A stretch of DNA of 64,000 nucleotides from Psychrobacter sp. I-STPA6b (lineage in GTDB: Bacteria > Pseudomonadota > Gammaproteobacteria > Pseudomonadales > Moraxellaceae). The stretch lies in NCBI RefSeq assembly GCF_020662265.1, contig NZ_VEWM01000075.1, positions 124,001 through 188,000 on the forward strand. The letters are read 5' to 3'. Below the pieces are notes generated by a model. The model was not told the origin of the DNA. It did no database searches and saw nothing but the letters and a program-made list of their open reading frames with translations. Positions within the stretch are counted from its first letter, which is position 1, and each line of letters begins with the position of its first letter. The position numbers and the translations under genes were made by a program. Positions 26,463 to 35,337 of the stretch are shown in pieces.

Positions 26463-27173
26463 ATGTCAGACTCCATTAACCTCATTGAGCTTATCACTCA
26501 AGCCAGTCTTTTAGTTCAAATTGTCATGGGTCTATTACTAATGGCATCACTACTTTGCTGGGTCATGATATTTCAGCTTAGCGCCCGTCTAGGTGTTGCA
26601 AAACGTCATGATAAACAGTTCGAACAGTGGTTTTGGTCTGGTGAAGACCTCGCCAAGCTTTATCATGGTGTCCAAGGCGCACCAGACCGACATGGTCTGG
26701 CTCATATTTTTTATGTTGGTTTTTCTGAATTTTTAAAAATGAATAAAAAGCGCCAACCCAAAGAAGAGGTGATTGAAGGCGTAGAGCGCAAACTAAGAGT
26801 TGGGCTAGGTCGACAACAGCAAGAGCTAGAGTCTGGACTGGCTACTCTAGCCAGCATCGGCTCTGTTGCACCTTATGTTGGGCTTTTTGGTACCGTATGG
26901 GGCATTATGAATGCCTTTTTGGGGCTATCGCAAACTGAGCAAGCCAGCATTGCTGCAGTCGCACCCGGCATTGCCGAAGCACTGATTGCTACAGCTATGG
27001 GGCTATTTGCTGCCATACCTGCTGTCTTGGCATACAATCACTTTACAGCAAAAGCCGCCAGCATCTATGAAGGACGGGCACTGTTTTGTGATGAGATGAC
27101 TGGTATGCTACAGCGAGAAACTTACTCTGAGCCAGTCCAAACAAGTAGCAGATCCGTACCACCTCAAGCATAG
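26463..27173 (+). CDS. tolQ: Tol-Pal system protein TolQ
   Basis: Inner membrane proton-channel subunit of the Tol-Pal machine that supports outer membrane constriction and integrity. 236 residues with three membrane segments: near residues 15-38, then the pair around IGSVAPYVGLFGTVWGIM and ALIATAMGLFAAIPAVLAYN, both classic for ExbB/TolQ/MotA proteins. First gene of a tolQ-tolR-tolA-tolB run on the plus strand; tolR follows after 15 bp. The usual ybgC in front is not present here. Confidence 0.95.
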   Translation: MSDSINLIELITQASLLVQIVMGLLLMASLLCWVMIFQLSARLGVAKRHDKQFEQWFWSGEDLAKLYHGVQGAPDRHGLAHIFYVGFSEFLKMNKKRQPKEEVIEGVERKLRVGLGRQQQELESGLATLASIGSVAPYVGLFGTVWGIMNAFLGLSQTEQASIAAVAPGIAEALIATAMGLFAAIPAVLAYNHFTAKAASIYEGRALFCDEMTGMLQRETYSEPVQTSSRSVPPQA

Positions 27174-27188
27174 GTATAGAATAATACA

Positions 27189-27644
27189 ATGAAACCAAGC
27201 CCCTATACTCGCCAGAAAAAAGCCCTAAATGCCAGCATGAATGTCGTGCCGTATATTGATGTGATGCTGGTTCTATTGGTGATATTCATGGTGACTACAC
27301 CGATGCTCACAACTGGTGTCAACGTCGATCTACCTAAAGCAAAAACAGACAATATCAGCATTGGAACACAAATGCCTGTCATTGTCTCTCTACAAAGCAA
27401 TGGAGAGATTTATATCAGTTATGAAAATGAGGTAGACTTACTTGTCACTGAACCAGAATTAATAGACACACTGATTCGCTTACAACAACAAGGTGGTAGC
27501 AATGACTCGTTACGTGTCATGATTAATGCTGACCAAAACAATCAGTACGGTATGATTATGCAGTTAATGGCAAATCTGCAACAAGCAGGCATTGAAAAAG
27601 TTGGTCTACTCACCGCAGAGCCACTACCTTCTACCAACCAATAA
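27189..27644 (+). CDS. tolR: Tol-Pal system protein TolR
   Basis: 151-residue partner of TolQ. One N-terminal membrane segment (NVVPYIDVMLVLLVIFMVT, with the proton-path aspartate in YIDVML) and a periplasmic domain (PVIVSLQSNGEIYIS ... VMINADQNNQYG) as in ExbD/TolR. It anchors in the inner membrane and links to peptidoglycan during the Tol cycle. Confidence 0.95.
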   Translation: MKPSPYTRQKKALNASMNVVPYIDVMLVLLVIFMVTTPMLTTGVNVDLPKAKTDNISIGTQMPVIVSLQSNGEIYISYENEVDLLVTEPELIDTLIRLQQQGGSNDSLRVMINADQNNQYGMIMQLMANLQQAGIEKVGLLTAEPLPSTNQ

Positions 27645-27786
27645 AACACCCAATATCTCAATATTATTTATTGTGTATTTTTTGTATAACGCATTGATAA
27701 AAGGCATATTACCCACACAGTGTCATCAATGCTATCTTGAGCAACGCTGTATTTTTAGTATTTATTAGTTAGTAAGTGAGTTTATC

Positions 27787-28815
27787 ATGGTATCAAGCCG
27801 TATGCCGTCAGTCTATGTCCCCGTTGAGCCAGAAGGCAATGGGATCGGCTTGCCATTATTACTTAGCTTTTTAGTACATGGACTACTTATAGGCTTCATC
27901 TTTTTTACTTATCAAGTGCCTGACATTGATGTACCGCCTAGCATAGAGACCAGTATTATCACACCAGAAGAGTTGGCTGAGATACAAGCCAACATTGCTG
28001 CCAACCGCCAAGCAGCACAGGCAAGTGTCGCTCAAGGGCAAGAAGATGCTCAACAAGACATCTCTCAACTGCCTCAACCTACACAACAACCCCAGAGCCA
28101 TCACAGCACACCATCTGCCTCCACAGACGCACAAACAGCACCCACTATTACTCGCCACTCTGTACCTGTCTTTACTCAAGTGGATGAACCAGCAGATAGT
28201 TTTCTAGATAACCCTGACAATGGTTATGACCCAGAAGCAGAGGCAGAAGCACAAGCTTTAAGAGAATTTAATGAAAGAGCATTGCAAGATGCCAATCAGC
28301 GTCTAGAGAGTGCAGCACAGCAGATTGCCCAATTACGTGCCGAAGAGCAACAAAAGCTTGAAGAGCTAAAGACAAAACCCACAAAACCAGACTCCAGCAG
28401 AATCAGCAAAACATTCCCTGCTGCTAACAATCGTCATACCCAAACTGATAGCAGTAATGATGCGCCAACATCACTCAGCTTAAGCGAAGATGGCAATCCT
28501 ATTATTAAAGGTAGCGCCACAGGTACAGCCAGAAGCACCAGTGGTGGTGCAAGAAGTAGTGGAAATAATCACTCTGCAATTGAGTCTCGTATCATGAGTA
28601 AATTTGTACCACCAGCTAATACAGCGAACCAACGCACTGTATTAAGAGTTGAAGTAGCAGTAGATGGGACTGTACTGACAGCTACTGCAAATGGAGGCAC
28701 AGCCAGTCTAGAGCGTGCTGCTGTCAAAGCCGCATATGATGCTAGCCCCTTGCCGATTGACTCTAATGACAGCAGCACCTACCCAGTATTCACCATGGGT
28801 GTTCGTGGTAAATAA
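27787..28815 (+). CDS. tolA: Tol-Pal system protein TolA
   Basis: 342-residue energy-transducing protein. An N-terminal membrane anchor (LLLSFLVHGLLIGFIFFTY, residues about 20-38) is followed by a Gln/Ala/Glu-rich helical domain II (coiled-coil-like near residues 150-200), a Ser/Thr-rich linker, and a C-terminal domain III with the TonB/TolA type fold (VLRVEVAVDGTVLTA ... YDASPLP). Domain II is short compared with E. coli TolA. The 142-bp gap from tolR is larger than the tolQ-tolR gap. Confidence 0.9.
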   Translation: MVSSRMPSVYVPVEPEGNGIGLPLLLSFLVHGLLIGFIFFTYQVPDIDVPPSIETSIITPEELAEIQANIAANRQAAQASVAQGQEDAQQDISQLPQPTQQPQSHHSTPSASTDAQTAPTITRHSVPVFTQVDEPADSFLDNPDNGYDPEAEAEAQALREFNERALQDANQRLESAAQQIAQLRAEEQQKLEELKTKPTKPDSSRISKTFPAANNRHTQTDSSNDAPTSLSLSEDGNPIIKGSATGTARSTSGGARSSGNNHSAIESRIMSKFVPPANTANQRTVLRVEVAVDGTVLTATANGGTASLERAAVKAAYDASPLPIDSNDSSTYPVFTMGVRGK

Positions 28816-29154
28816 CAAAACATACTGACAAATGGAGTGGAATTTTTACGTCCAATAGGATACAGTTTTTTGCATTAGAGAAATTATCGTCAAAGAAACA
28901 ACCGCTGTTTAGTAGCTCTTGGATTATGCTTAGACAGTCCTATCTATCACAGCCTATATATACAACTTCATTAACAAAAAAACCTGATAAGAAAGTCTGT
29001 CATCAGTAATCACTGTACTGTCTATCTTATTTAGATTACTTTGGGTAAGTAGTAGAGGCTAGGATCTGTTGAGCATTCTCCAGACCCTAGTTTTTAACAC
29101 TCTACAGCTTCTATGACTTATATTTACTATATCAACTGATATCGAGTTATTATT
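28816..29154. other. Intergenic region tolA-tolB with a micro-element
   Basis: 339 bases without a gene. At 29061-29089 there is a tiny member of the AGGGTC family (left end AGGATCTGTTGAGCATTCT directly followed by CCAGACCCT, flanked by CTAG). A separate tolB promoter may lie here; no clear hexamers seen. Confidence 0.5.
29061..29089. repeat. Micro-element of the AGGGTC family
   Basis: Both terminal inverted repeats are present with essentially no interior: AGGATCTGTTGAGCATTC and CAGACCCT, bordered by CTAG-like bases. Confidence 0.6.
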
Positions 29155-30447
29155 ATGAAAATGCGTTCATTAGTATATTACACTTCCATAGCACCTTTAC
29201 TGTTTGGTTCAACACTGGCTTTTGCCTTGTCACCAACATCCAATACGGCACCTGCTACCTTAGAAGCTAGCTATGTATCTCCTATACAAGAAAACCAAGT
29301 AGCATTTGTTCCTTTTGCTGGAGATACCACCATTTCTAGCACTGTACTATCAGACCTACGTACCACTTCTTTAAAAGTCACAACAGATAACTTGCCACAA
29401 CGGGCACATACTTCAGCAGACCTCGCAGGAACATACAGCGCATGGGAAAACCTTGGTATCCCCTACCTTGTCATTGGCACAACCAGTACCGACCGTGGCA
29501 ATACTGTCGTCAACTTTGAAGTCATCGAAATTGCCACCAAACGCCGTATTCAAGGCACACAGACCATACGTGGTAATGACCCACGTAAAGTAGCCCATCA
29601 GACTTCTGCTCGTATTTATGAACTTATTACTGGCAAAAAGTCAGATTTTGATGCTCGTATTGCCTACATTCTGCAACAAGGAGAAGGGGCAAATAAGGTC
29701 TCATCACTCATCGTTAGTGATGCCGATGGTGAAAACCCAACCGCCATTGTTGACAAACTACCTGTACTCATTTTTACACCAGCAGCTTCACCAGATGGTA
29801 ACCTATTGGCATATGCCGTGCAGGCAGAAAGAAATCTACCATATATCTATATATATGATTTCCGTACCAAAAAAGTCACTCCACTGGTCAAGCTAAAAGG
29901 CAATAATCTAAGTCCTAGCTTCTCACCTGATGGTGGCAGTATCTTATTTTCTAGTACAGCAGATGGTGACACAGACATTTATCGTGTCAGTGTCTCTGGT
30001 GGCGCACCCCAAAAAGTATTTGATTTACCCTATGATCAAGTGCGTCCAAGTTATGCACCCGATGGTCGAGGCTTTATCTTCTCTTCTGACCATGCCAGTC
30101 CAAATAGACCAAAAATCTATCGCTCTGACTTCTCAGGAAACATCACCAGACTATCACAGTCAAACTATGCCTCAAATCCATCATATAGTCCAGATGGCTC
30201 AAAAATTGGCTATCTTAATGGCAGATCTGCGATGATTATGAGTAGCTCAGGACAAAATCTGGTTAACTTTGGGGCAACAGGGATTGATGAGTCACCTAGC
30301 TTTTCACCAAGTGGCGAAAAAGTCGTCTATGCACAAGGCAATGGTAGAAACAGCACATTAGTGATTCGCTCTCTAAATGGTGGGGCAACTGTCACCAAAT
30401 CAGTTCGTGGTGCAGTAAAATCTCCTGTCTGGATACCTAGCAACTAG
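29155..30447 (+). CDS. tolB: Tol-Pal system beta-propeller protein TolB
   Basis: 430-residue periplasmic protein. N-terminal Sec signal peptide (MKMRSLVYYTSIAPLLFGS, cleavage probably after ALA/FA), an N-terminal alpha/beta domain and a six-bladed beta-propeller with repeated SFSPDGGSILFSS / SYSPDGSKIGY / SFSPSGEKVVYA motifs. TolB binds Pal and TolA. It is the last conserved tol gene here. Confidence 0.95.
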   Translation: MKMRSLVYYTSIAPLLFGSTLAFALSPTSNTAPATLEASYVSPIQENQVAFVPFAGDTTISSTVLSDLRTTSLKVTTDNLPQRAHTSADLAGTYSAWENLGIPYLVIGTTSTDRGNTVVNFEVIEIATKRRIQGTQTIRGNDPRKVAHQTSARIYELITGKKSDFDARIAYILQQGEGANKVSSLIVSDADGENPTAIVDKLPVLIFTPAASPDGNLLAYAVQAERNLPYIYIYDFRTKKVTPLVKLKGNNLSPSFSPDGGSILFSSTADGDTDIYRVSVSGGAPQKVFDLPYDQVRPSYAPDGRGFIFSSDHASPNRPKIYRSDFSGNITRLSQSNYASNPSYSPDGSKIGYLNGRSAMIMSSSGQNLVNFGATGIDESPSFSPSGEKVVYAQGNGRNSTLVIRSLNGGATVTKSVRGAVKSPVWIPSN

Positions 30448-30459
30448 AATTACTTACTA

Positions 30460-30483
30460 TGTGCTTAGAAGCTACTAAGCACA
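30460..30483 (+). other. Hairpin after tolB
   Basis: TGTGCTTAG (30460-30468) and CTAAGCACA (30475-30483), perfect 9-bp stem and 6-base loop, 12 bp after the tolB stop. There is no T-run, so it may be a weak terminator or an mRNA-protecting structure before the small lipoprotein ORF. Confidence 0.5.
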
Positions 30484-30532
30484 CAAAGAGTTAGAGAGTT
30501 AGCAAAAGCTCTGCACGCATACTGTAAATACT

Positions 30533-30844
30533 ATGAATATTTTTTACATATCACAACACCTTACTAGCTCTACTCACCCTACTCTGCGACAGTTGAGAAG
30601 CTCCTCGCTCGGCTGTCGTCTTATTTTGCTTATTTTATCATCAGCAAGTGTACTATTATCTGGATGCCAGCATATTCAACTTGCACCTAGAAGCCCTATT
30701 CCTGTACAGTCATATCATTCTGCGGAGGTTGCGCCACTAGCAGCTGTGCCAGATGCTGACCAAATAGCTGGGCTGTCTCAATATCCCCAACGCAAGGAGT
30801 CTGCTCTGGAGGACCATCTACTGACTGCGTCATTAGCCCCATAA
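30533..30844 (+). CDS. Small putative lipoprotein downstream of tolB
   Basis: 103-residue ORF. Residues 24-44 form a hydrophobic stretch ending in the lipobox LLSGC (Cys45), preceded by a charged N-region, so a lipoprotein signal is plausible. The mature part is only about 59 residues, Pro/Ala/Gln-rich, with no OmpA-like domain; it is not Pal. Its last 149 bp overlap the 3' end of the flavodoxin-like gene on the other strand, so the C-terminus may not be under selection in this frame. It could be a small envelope lipoprotein, or the 5' remnant of a longer lipoprotein gene (pal or similar) cut off by rearrangement. Confidence 0.45.
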   Translation: MNIFYISQHLTSSTHPTLRQLRSSSLGCRLILLILSSASVLLSGCQHIQLAPRSPIPVQSYHSAEVAPLAAVPDADQIAGLSQYPQRKESALEDHLLTASLAP

Positions 30845-31280
30845 AGCTGGATAAACGATTGATATCTGTTGGTGTGTGTCCTGTTGGCATCGTTGGAAAT
30901 CCTGCCCAATTCATTCCATGTTGCATCGCAAACAAACAGATTTGCTGTAGTACTGATAATTTATCACCACTTAGCCCACCTGAATTTGCAAATCCTGCTG
31001 CCCACTTACCTTGCCACTGACGGTGAAACCAACGCTGTGATGTCTCATCCATAAAGGCTTTAAAGTCTGCGGTGACACTACCCATATAAACAGCACTACC
31101 AAAAATAAGCATCTGCGCAGAGTCTACAAATGCCCAGTCCATATCATGTATGTCCAGTGTTTTTACTACCACAAGTTGCTGTTTTGCACCCTGTGCTATT
31201 GCTTCTGCAACCCGTTTTGTATGACCATAGTTACTATGGTAAATAACTGCAATTTTTAACTCTGACACGCTTGAAGACAT
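30696..31280 (-). CDS. Flavodoxin-fold NAD(P)H:quinone oxidoreductase-like protein
   Basis: 194-residue flavoprotein of the WrbA/flavodoxin group. The N-terminal FMN phosphate loop HSNYGHTKRVAEAIAQGA follows the first strand (KIAVIYH); LIFGSAVYMGSV and FANSGGLSGDKLSV are the further FMN-contacting loops, and the C-terminal helix GQHLAQLL closes the fold. Likely a cytosolic FMN-dependent oxidoreductase. It starts 96 bp after pgeF in the same direction and its 3' end overlaps the small lipoprotein ORF on the opposite strand. Confidence 0.85.
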   Translation of the reverse strand: MSSSVSELKIAVIYHSNYGHTKRVAEAIAQGAKQQLVVVKTLDIHDMDWAFVDSAQMLIFGSAVYMGSVTADFKAFMDETSQRWFHRQWQGKWAAGFANSGGLSGDKLSVLQQICLFAMQHGMNWAGFPTMPTGHTPTDINRLSSFMGLMTQSVDGPPEQTPCVGDIETAQLFGQHLAQLLVAQPPQNDMTVQE

Positions 31281-31376
31281 AGTGTTTCCTTTTATATAAG
31301 AGTTTGTATATGTAGGGTTTTACTTAGTCACCAGCTATCTTACTGGCATTTTCCATCCATAGCATAAAAGTATCTT

Positions 31377-32291
31377 CTATGACAAACGCATAATAAGCAT
31401 CGCCATACGTCCTGTTTGCTGTTGCTGGTGATGGGTCATTCGACGATAAGAATAATAACGATCATCTGTATAGCTACATGCCCACTCTGGACTGGCTACT
31501 AAATGGTCTGTCGGCGCTTGTGTATCCTGCTCTACAGGCAAGTGTGTGCCCAGCAATTCAACACCTGCTGACTGTAACTGAACACCAGCAATGGCAGGCA
31601 AGTTTACCCATGCTTTTTGAGCATCGCTATGGTGGGGCTGTACCAATATTGAACTCTCTGACGCTTGATTATCAAGACGATATTGGCTTAAGTTTAACTG
31701 TTCAACAACAGATAAAGACACTTCATAACAATGCTGGCTAATACAAGCGCCTATCATGGCACAAACTTGCCCCTCTGTCTGATTAAACTGTGCTAATGTC
31801 TGAGCGATGATACCTTTTGCCAACCCTTGCCACCCTGCATGAATCACTGCAATTTTTTGGCTGGCTGGTTGCCATACACAAATAGGAACACAGTCTGCTG
31901 TCATAATCGCTAATGCACAATGTGCCTGCTGTGACAGCATTGCATCTGCATCAGGCACACATAAGCCAATATCATGATTATCCACATCATATACATGATT
32001 ACCATGCACTTGGTTAAGCCAGTAGATATTATCTACCCGCCCTAACTGATTGAGCATCGTTAATAACTCTGCACGATGACTCAATACCAGTGCTGGATTA
32101 TCTTGCACATGCAAACCAAGGTTAAATGCACCATAACTGGTATCTACAGATTTTTTTTCATCTGCTGACTTATCTTTTGCATCTGCCAATAAATGCAAAC
32201 CTGCATTTGTCTGCACTATCACTATATCTTCTGACTGATATATGACTTCTATTGGCATAAACTGGCGTTTTATTTTCTTTATTTCTTGCAC
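31377..32291 (-). CDS. pgeF: Laccase-domain protein PgeF/YfiH (peptidoglycan editing factor)
   Basis: About 304 residues, Cu-oxidase_4/YfiH family. Metal- and substrate-site motifs are VHGNHVYDV, MTADCVPICVW (Cys in the active site), VIHAGWQGLAKGII and GACISQHCYEV. The E. coli homologue removes wrong precursors (L-Ser instead of L-Ala) from peptidoglycan building; some relatives show purine nucleoside or laccase activity. I place the start at GTG 32291 because AAAGGAGG lies 5 bases upstream; a GTG 18 bp earlier is in frame but covers that ribosome binding site. It follows rluD, a pairing also known in E. coli (rluD-yfiH). Confidence 0.88.
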   Translation of the reverse strand: MQEIKKIKRQFMPIEVIYQSEDIVIVQTNAGLHLLADAKDKSADEKKSVDTSYGAFNLGLHVQDNPALVLSHRAELLTMLNQLGRVDNIYWLNQVHGNHVYDVDNHDIGLCVPDADAMLSQQAHCALAIMTADCVPICVWQPASQKIAVIHAGWQGLAKGIIAQTLAQFNQTEGQVCAMIGACISQHCYEVSLSVVEQLNLSQYRLDNQASESSILVQPHHSDAQKAWVNLPAIAGVQLQSAGVELLGTHLPVEQDTQAPTDHLVASPEWACSYTDDRYYSYRRMTHHQQQQTGRMAMLIMRLS

Positions 32292-32363
32292 AGCTACCTC
32301 CTTTGCCACACTCTAAGCGCCTATCTAACCCAAGCTACTATAGTAAGCTAAAATTTAGTTTAT

Positions 32364-33521
32364 TTACCCTTCTGCCAATATTGATACCAATGCCTGCATA
32401 TCCTCTGGTAGAGGTGCAGTGACCTCTATCTCCTCTCCTGTTTCTGGATGGATAAAACCTAGACAATAAGCATGTAAAGCCTGTCTTGGAAACTCTATTA
32501 CCGCTTGGCGCTGTGCTACATCCAAACCAGAGCGAAGCTGAGACTTACTACCATAGACGGCATCACCAATAATAGGATGTCCAATATGACTAAGATGCAC
32601 ACGAATCTGATGTGTCCGTCCTGTTTCTAGACATACATCCAATAGACAGTAGTTTGCTGATAGCTCAGTAATCTCTTGAATATGCGTTACGGCGGGCTTA
32701 CCTGTACCAATAACCGCCATTTTGGTACGCTGACTGCGATGCCGTCCAATAGGCGCATCAATCGTACGATGGCGCATCAAACTTGCCTGATCACCTGCCA
32801 CCACACAACGGTAATGACGATATACACTTTTATCTTTTAACTGCTCTTGCAACTCTAGTTGAGCAGATTTGGTTTTACCAATAACCAATAGTCCTGAGGT
32901 GTCTTTATCAATCCGATGTACCAGCCCCGCACGTGGAAGCTGTGCTTGATTTGGATAATGATATAACAACGCATTGACCAATGTACCCGTTGGATTGCCA
33001 GCTCCGGGGTGTACCACCATACCTACGGGTTTATTAATAACCAAGACAGTATCATCTTCATAGATAATATCCAAAGCAATATCTTCTGGCTTGTCTTCAC
33101 TATGACTCTCTATTTGAGCCTGTAGTTGCAACTGCTCATCTGCCTTAACTCGATATTTTGGCTTCACCACACTATCATTAACTGTTAATGCACCTGACTT
33201 TAGCCAGTCTTGTAATTGCGCTCGTGAAAACTCACCAAAAACTTGTGCAGATAGTTTATCAATACGCATACCTGCCTGTGAGGCAGTCACTATATGCAAC
33301 AAATTCACAGATGCACTCTCACTCTCATTATTATCGCTATTAGGGTTATGCACATCATCATTATCATCTTGATTATGATGAATATAGATCTCATCCATAT
33401 CCTCAATATCACCATCATCTAGATCATCTAATGATAAATCAGCATTATCATAACCAGCACTGTCGTACACGTCTGTCTTTACTTCACTCATGACTGCATC
33501 ATACTTTTTACTCTGACTCAT
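32364..33521 (-). CDS. rluD: 23S rRNA pseudouridine synthase RluD with acidic N-terminal extension
   Basis: Makes pseudouridines in helix 69 of 23S rRNA. From about residue 75 the protein shows an S4 RNA-binding domain (MRIDKLSAQVFGEFSRAQLQDWL) and the RluA-type catalytic domain with the aspartate motif LVHRIDKDTSGLLVIGKT, then ETGRTHQIRVHL. The first about 72 residues form an Asp/Asn-rich tail (DDLDDGDIEDMDE and on) not found in E. coli RluD. Alternative start codons within this tail exist, but the first ATG is kept because the frame stays acidic and open. Divergent from bamD, as in E. coli. Confidence 0.93.
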   Translation of the reverse strand: MSQSKKYDAVMSEVKTDVYDSAGYDNADLSLDDLDDGDIEDMDEIYIHHNQDDNDDVHNPNSDNNESESASVNLLHIVTASQAGMRIDKLSAQVFGEFSRAQLQDWLKSGALTVNDSVVKPKYRVKADEQLQLQAQIESHSEDKPEDIALDIIYEDDTVLVINKPVGMVVHPGAGNPTGTLVNALLYHYPNQAQLPRAGLVHRIDKDTSGLLVIGKTKSAQLELQEQLKDKSVYRHYRCVVAGDQASLMRHRTIDAPIGRHRSQRTKMAVIGTGKPAVTHIQEITELSANYCLLDVCLETGRTHQIRVHLSHIGHPIIGDAVYGSKSQLRSGLDVAQRQAVIEFPRQALHAYCLGFIHPETGEEIEVTAPLPEDMQALVSILAEG

Positions 33522-33840
33522 ACAGATATTTTCACTATGTTATTATTTATTTCACCATGGACATATAAGCCACTTATCACCCAATGCCATCCAGTAGGAT
33601 AGAAATAAGCGCTTACCCTATTCTACCGTACCAAACAAAACACCATATCAAACAGGATAGACGTTCAAGAGGGCATAGTGTATCATTATCTGAAAAGTGA
33701 TAGCGTCACCAATTGCAAACTTTTCTCTCACGCTTTATTAAAATGACATGCTAAACTAACGCATTTCGATTATTACTTATTGGATAAATTCAGCATGCTT
33801 ACCATTGGTAAGCTGTACTAAATCTGAGGATAGTGCCATC
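33522..33840. other. Divergent promoter region rluD / bamD
   Basis: 319 bases between the two starts. AT-rich, no gene; promoters for both directions expected. GAGGAT at 33825-33830 precedes the chosen bamD ATG. I see no clear palindrome. Confidence 0.45.
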
Positions 33841-35097
33841 ATGACCACAATTAAGCCCACCACTCATCATCGTAAAGCCATGCAAGTAATTACCATGACT
33901 CTAGTAGCAAGCTTAGGGCTAGGGCTGAGCGGATGCCAAACCATTAAAGGATTGACTGGTCAAGGTGATGATGAAACGGTCGCTACTGCTACTCAATCAG
34001 AGGCAAACTACTACCGTGATGCAACAGAAGCACTAGAAAAACAACGCTATCTACAAGCCACAACATCACTGTCTGAACTGCGTACATTTTTCCCAACTGG
34101 ACGCTATGCTGAGCAAGCGCTGTTAGATCTAATGTATGCACAATTTCAAAGCAAAGAATATGCGGCCGCCGTAACCAGTGCAGAGCAGTTTATTCGCCTC
34201 TACCCCAATAATCCCAATATTGATTATGCCTACTATGTCCGTGGTGTTGCCAATATGCAAACCGCTTCAAGTGCATTACTGAACTTTGCTGGACTTAAAC
34301 AAGCACATCGCGATACCTCATATTTACGCTTAGCATTTAATAACTTTCAAGAGTTAGTTACTCGTTTCCCAAACAGTATCTATGCCCCTGATGCAGCTCA
34401 ACGCATGAGCTATATTTATAATCAGTTTGCAGAAAGTGAACTGACGGCTGCACGCTGGTATATCGAACGTCAAGCATATGTCGCTGCCGCTAACCGTGCT
34501 AAGTGGGTTTTCCAATTCTATCCTCTTAGTGAGCAAGTACCTGAAGCCATTGCAATTTTAGCTTACAGCAATGAGCAGTTAGGACTGACCAAACAAGCTC
34601 AAGAGTATAAAACACTGCTACAAATCAACTATCCTGAGTGGTTAAATAGTAATGGTAGTGTACGTCTAGCAAACACAAGTGGTCGTTCATGGCTAAATAA
34701 AATTACCTTTGGTCGTCTAGGACGTTCTACAGATACAGAGGCAGGAGCAACTGGTACTTATACTGGTGCAACCAAAACCCAAATCATCCAACAGGCAGCA
34801 CAATTACAACTGCCTAATAACAACTCAGCTCAAGCACCAAGCAATCAAGTAAGTCTACCAGCTTCTAACCAACTTCGTAACGTGCAGTTTGGCTTAGGTC
34901 TACCAGAAACAGACAGCGAGCAAATCACCAGTCAAAGCAGTGCAGCTCAAGCTGCCAGCGATAGTATTGTTCAACCTGATAATGCACCTGCTATTCGCCA
35001 AACCACCACAGATGCAGATACATCCTTACCTTCCGTTGTGATTAACCCGCAATCATCACAACAAACAGAAGGCGCTAGTACACAAGAAGCTGAATAA
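33841..35097 (+). CDS. bamD: Outer membrane assembly lipoprotein BamD
   Basis: Essential lipoprotein of the BAM complex that inserts beta-barrel proteins. About 418 residues: a lipoprotein signal with lipobox LGLSGC, then TPR repeats (YYRDATEALEKQRYLQATTSL, YAEQALLDLMYAQFQSKEY, FNNFQELVTRFPNSIYAPDA, YVAAANRAKWVFQFYPLSEQV in pieces). The TPR part ends near residue 250; the remaining about 160 residues are a Gln/Ser/Thr-rich tail absent from E. coli BamD. The ATG at 33841 is preferred over an in-frame TTG at 33805 because of a ribosome binding site and because it gives a normal signal peptide length. Confidence 0.93.
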   Translation: MTTIKPTTHHRKAMQVITMTLVASLGLGLSGCQTIKGLTGQGDDETVATATQSEANYYRDATEALEKQRYLQATTSLSELRTFFPTGRYAEQALLDLMYAQFQSKEYAAAVTSAEQFIRLYPNNPNIDYAYYVRGVANMQTASSALLNFAGLKQAHRDTSYLRLAFNNFQELVTRFPNSIYAPDAAQRMSYIYNQFAESELTAARWYIERQAYVAAANRAKWVFQFYPLSEQVPEAIAILAYSNEQLGLTKQAQEYKTLLQINYPEWLNSNGSVRLANTSGRSWLNKITFGRLGRSTDTEAGATGTYTGATKTQIIQQAAQLQLPNNNSAQAPSNQVSLPASNQLRNVQFGLGLPETDSEQITSQSSAAQAASDSIVQPDNAPAIRQTTTDADTSLPSVVINPQSSQQTEGASTQEAE

Positions 35098-35162
35098 GCC
35101 AATTAATAACCATTGTAATTTGCATATCAAGGGCATGAACATCTGTGAGGCAAAAGGTTGCT

Positions 35163-35197
35163 GAGCATTCATCTATAGAAAAGTAAGATGGATGCTC
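35163..35197. other. Inverted repeat after bamD
   Basis: GAGCATTCATCT (35163-35174) and AGATGGATGCTC (35186-35197) pair over 12 bp with one G-T. No T-run follows. It lies 65 bp after the bamD stop and may be an mRNA 3' structure; the sequence GTTGAGCAT also resembles the element ends elsewhere in the window, so a decayed element is the alternative. Confidence 0.45.
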
Positions 35198-35337
35198 AAC
35201 CACACCTAAAGCACATAAACAGATACTACACTGACTGCTATCTTGACATTTTAGCTTGTTGAAGCGTTATGAGTCACAGCCTCTAAGTACATTTGTTAAT
35301 AAAAGTTTTGTTAATAGAAAATAGGCATGGTTAATAT

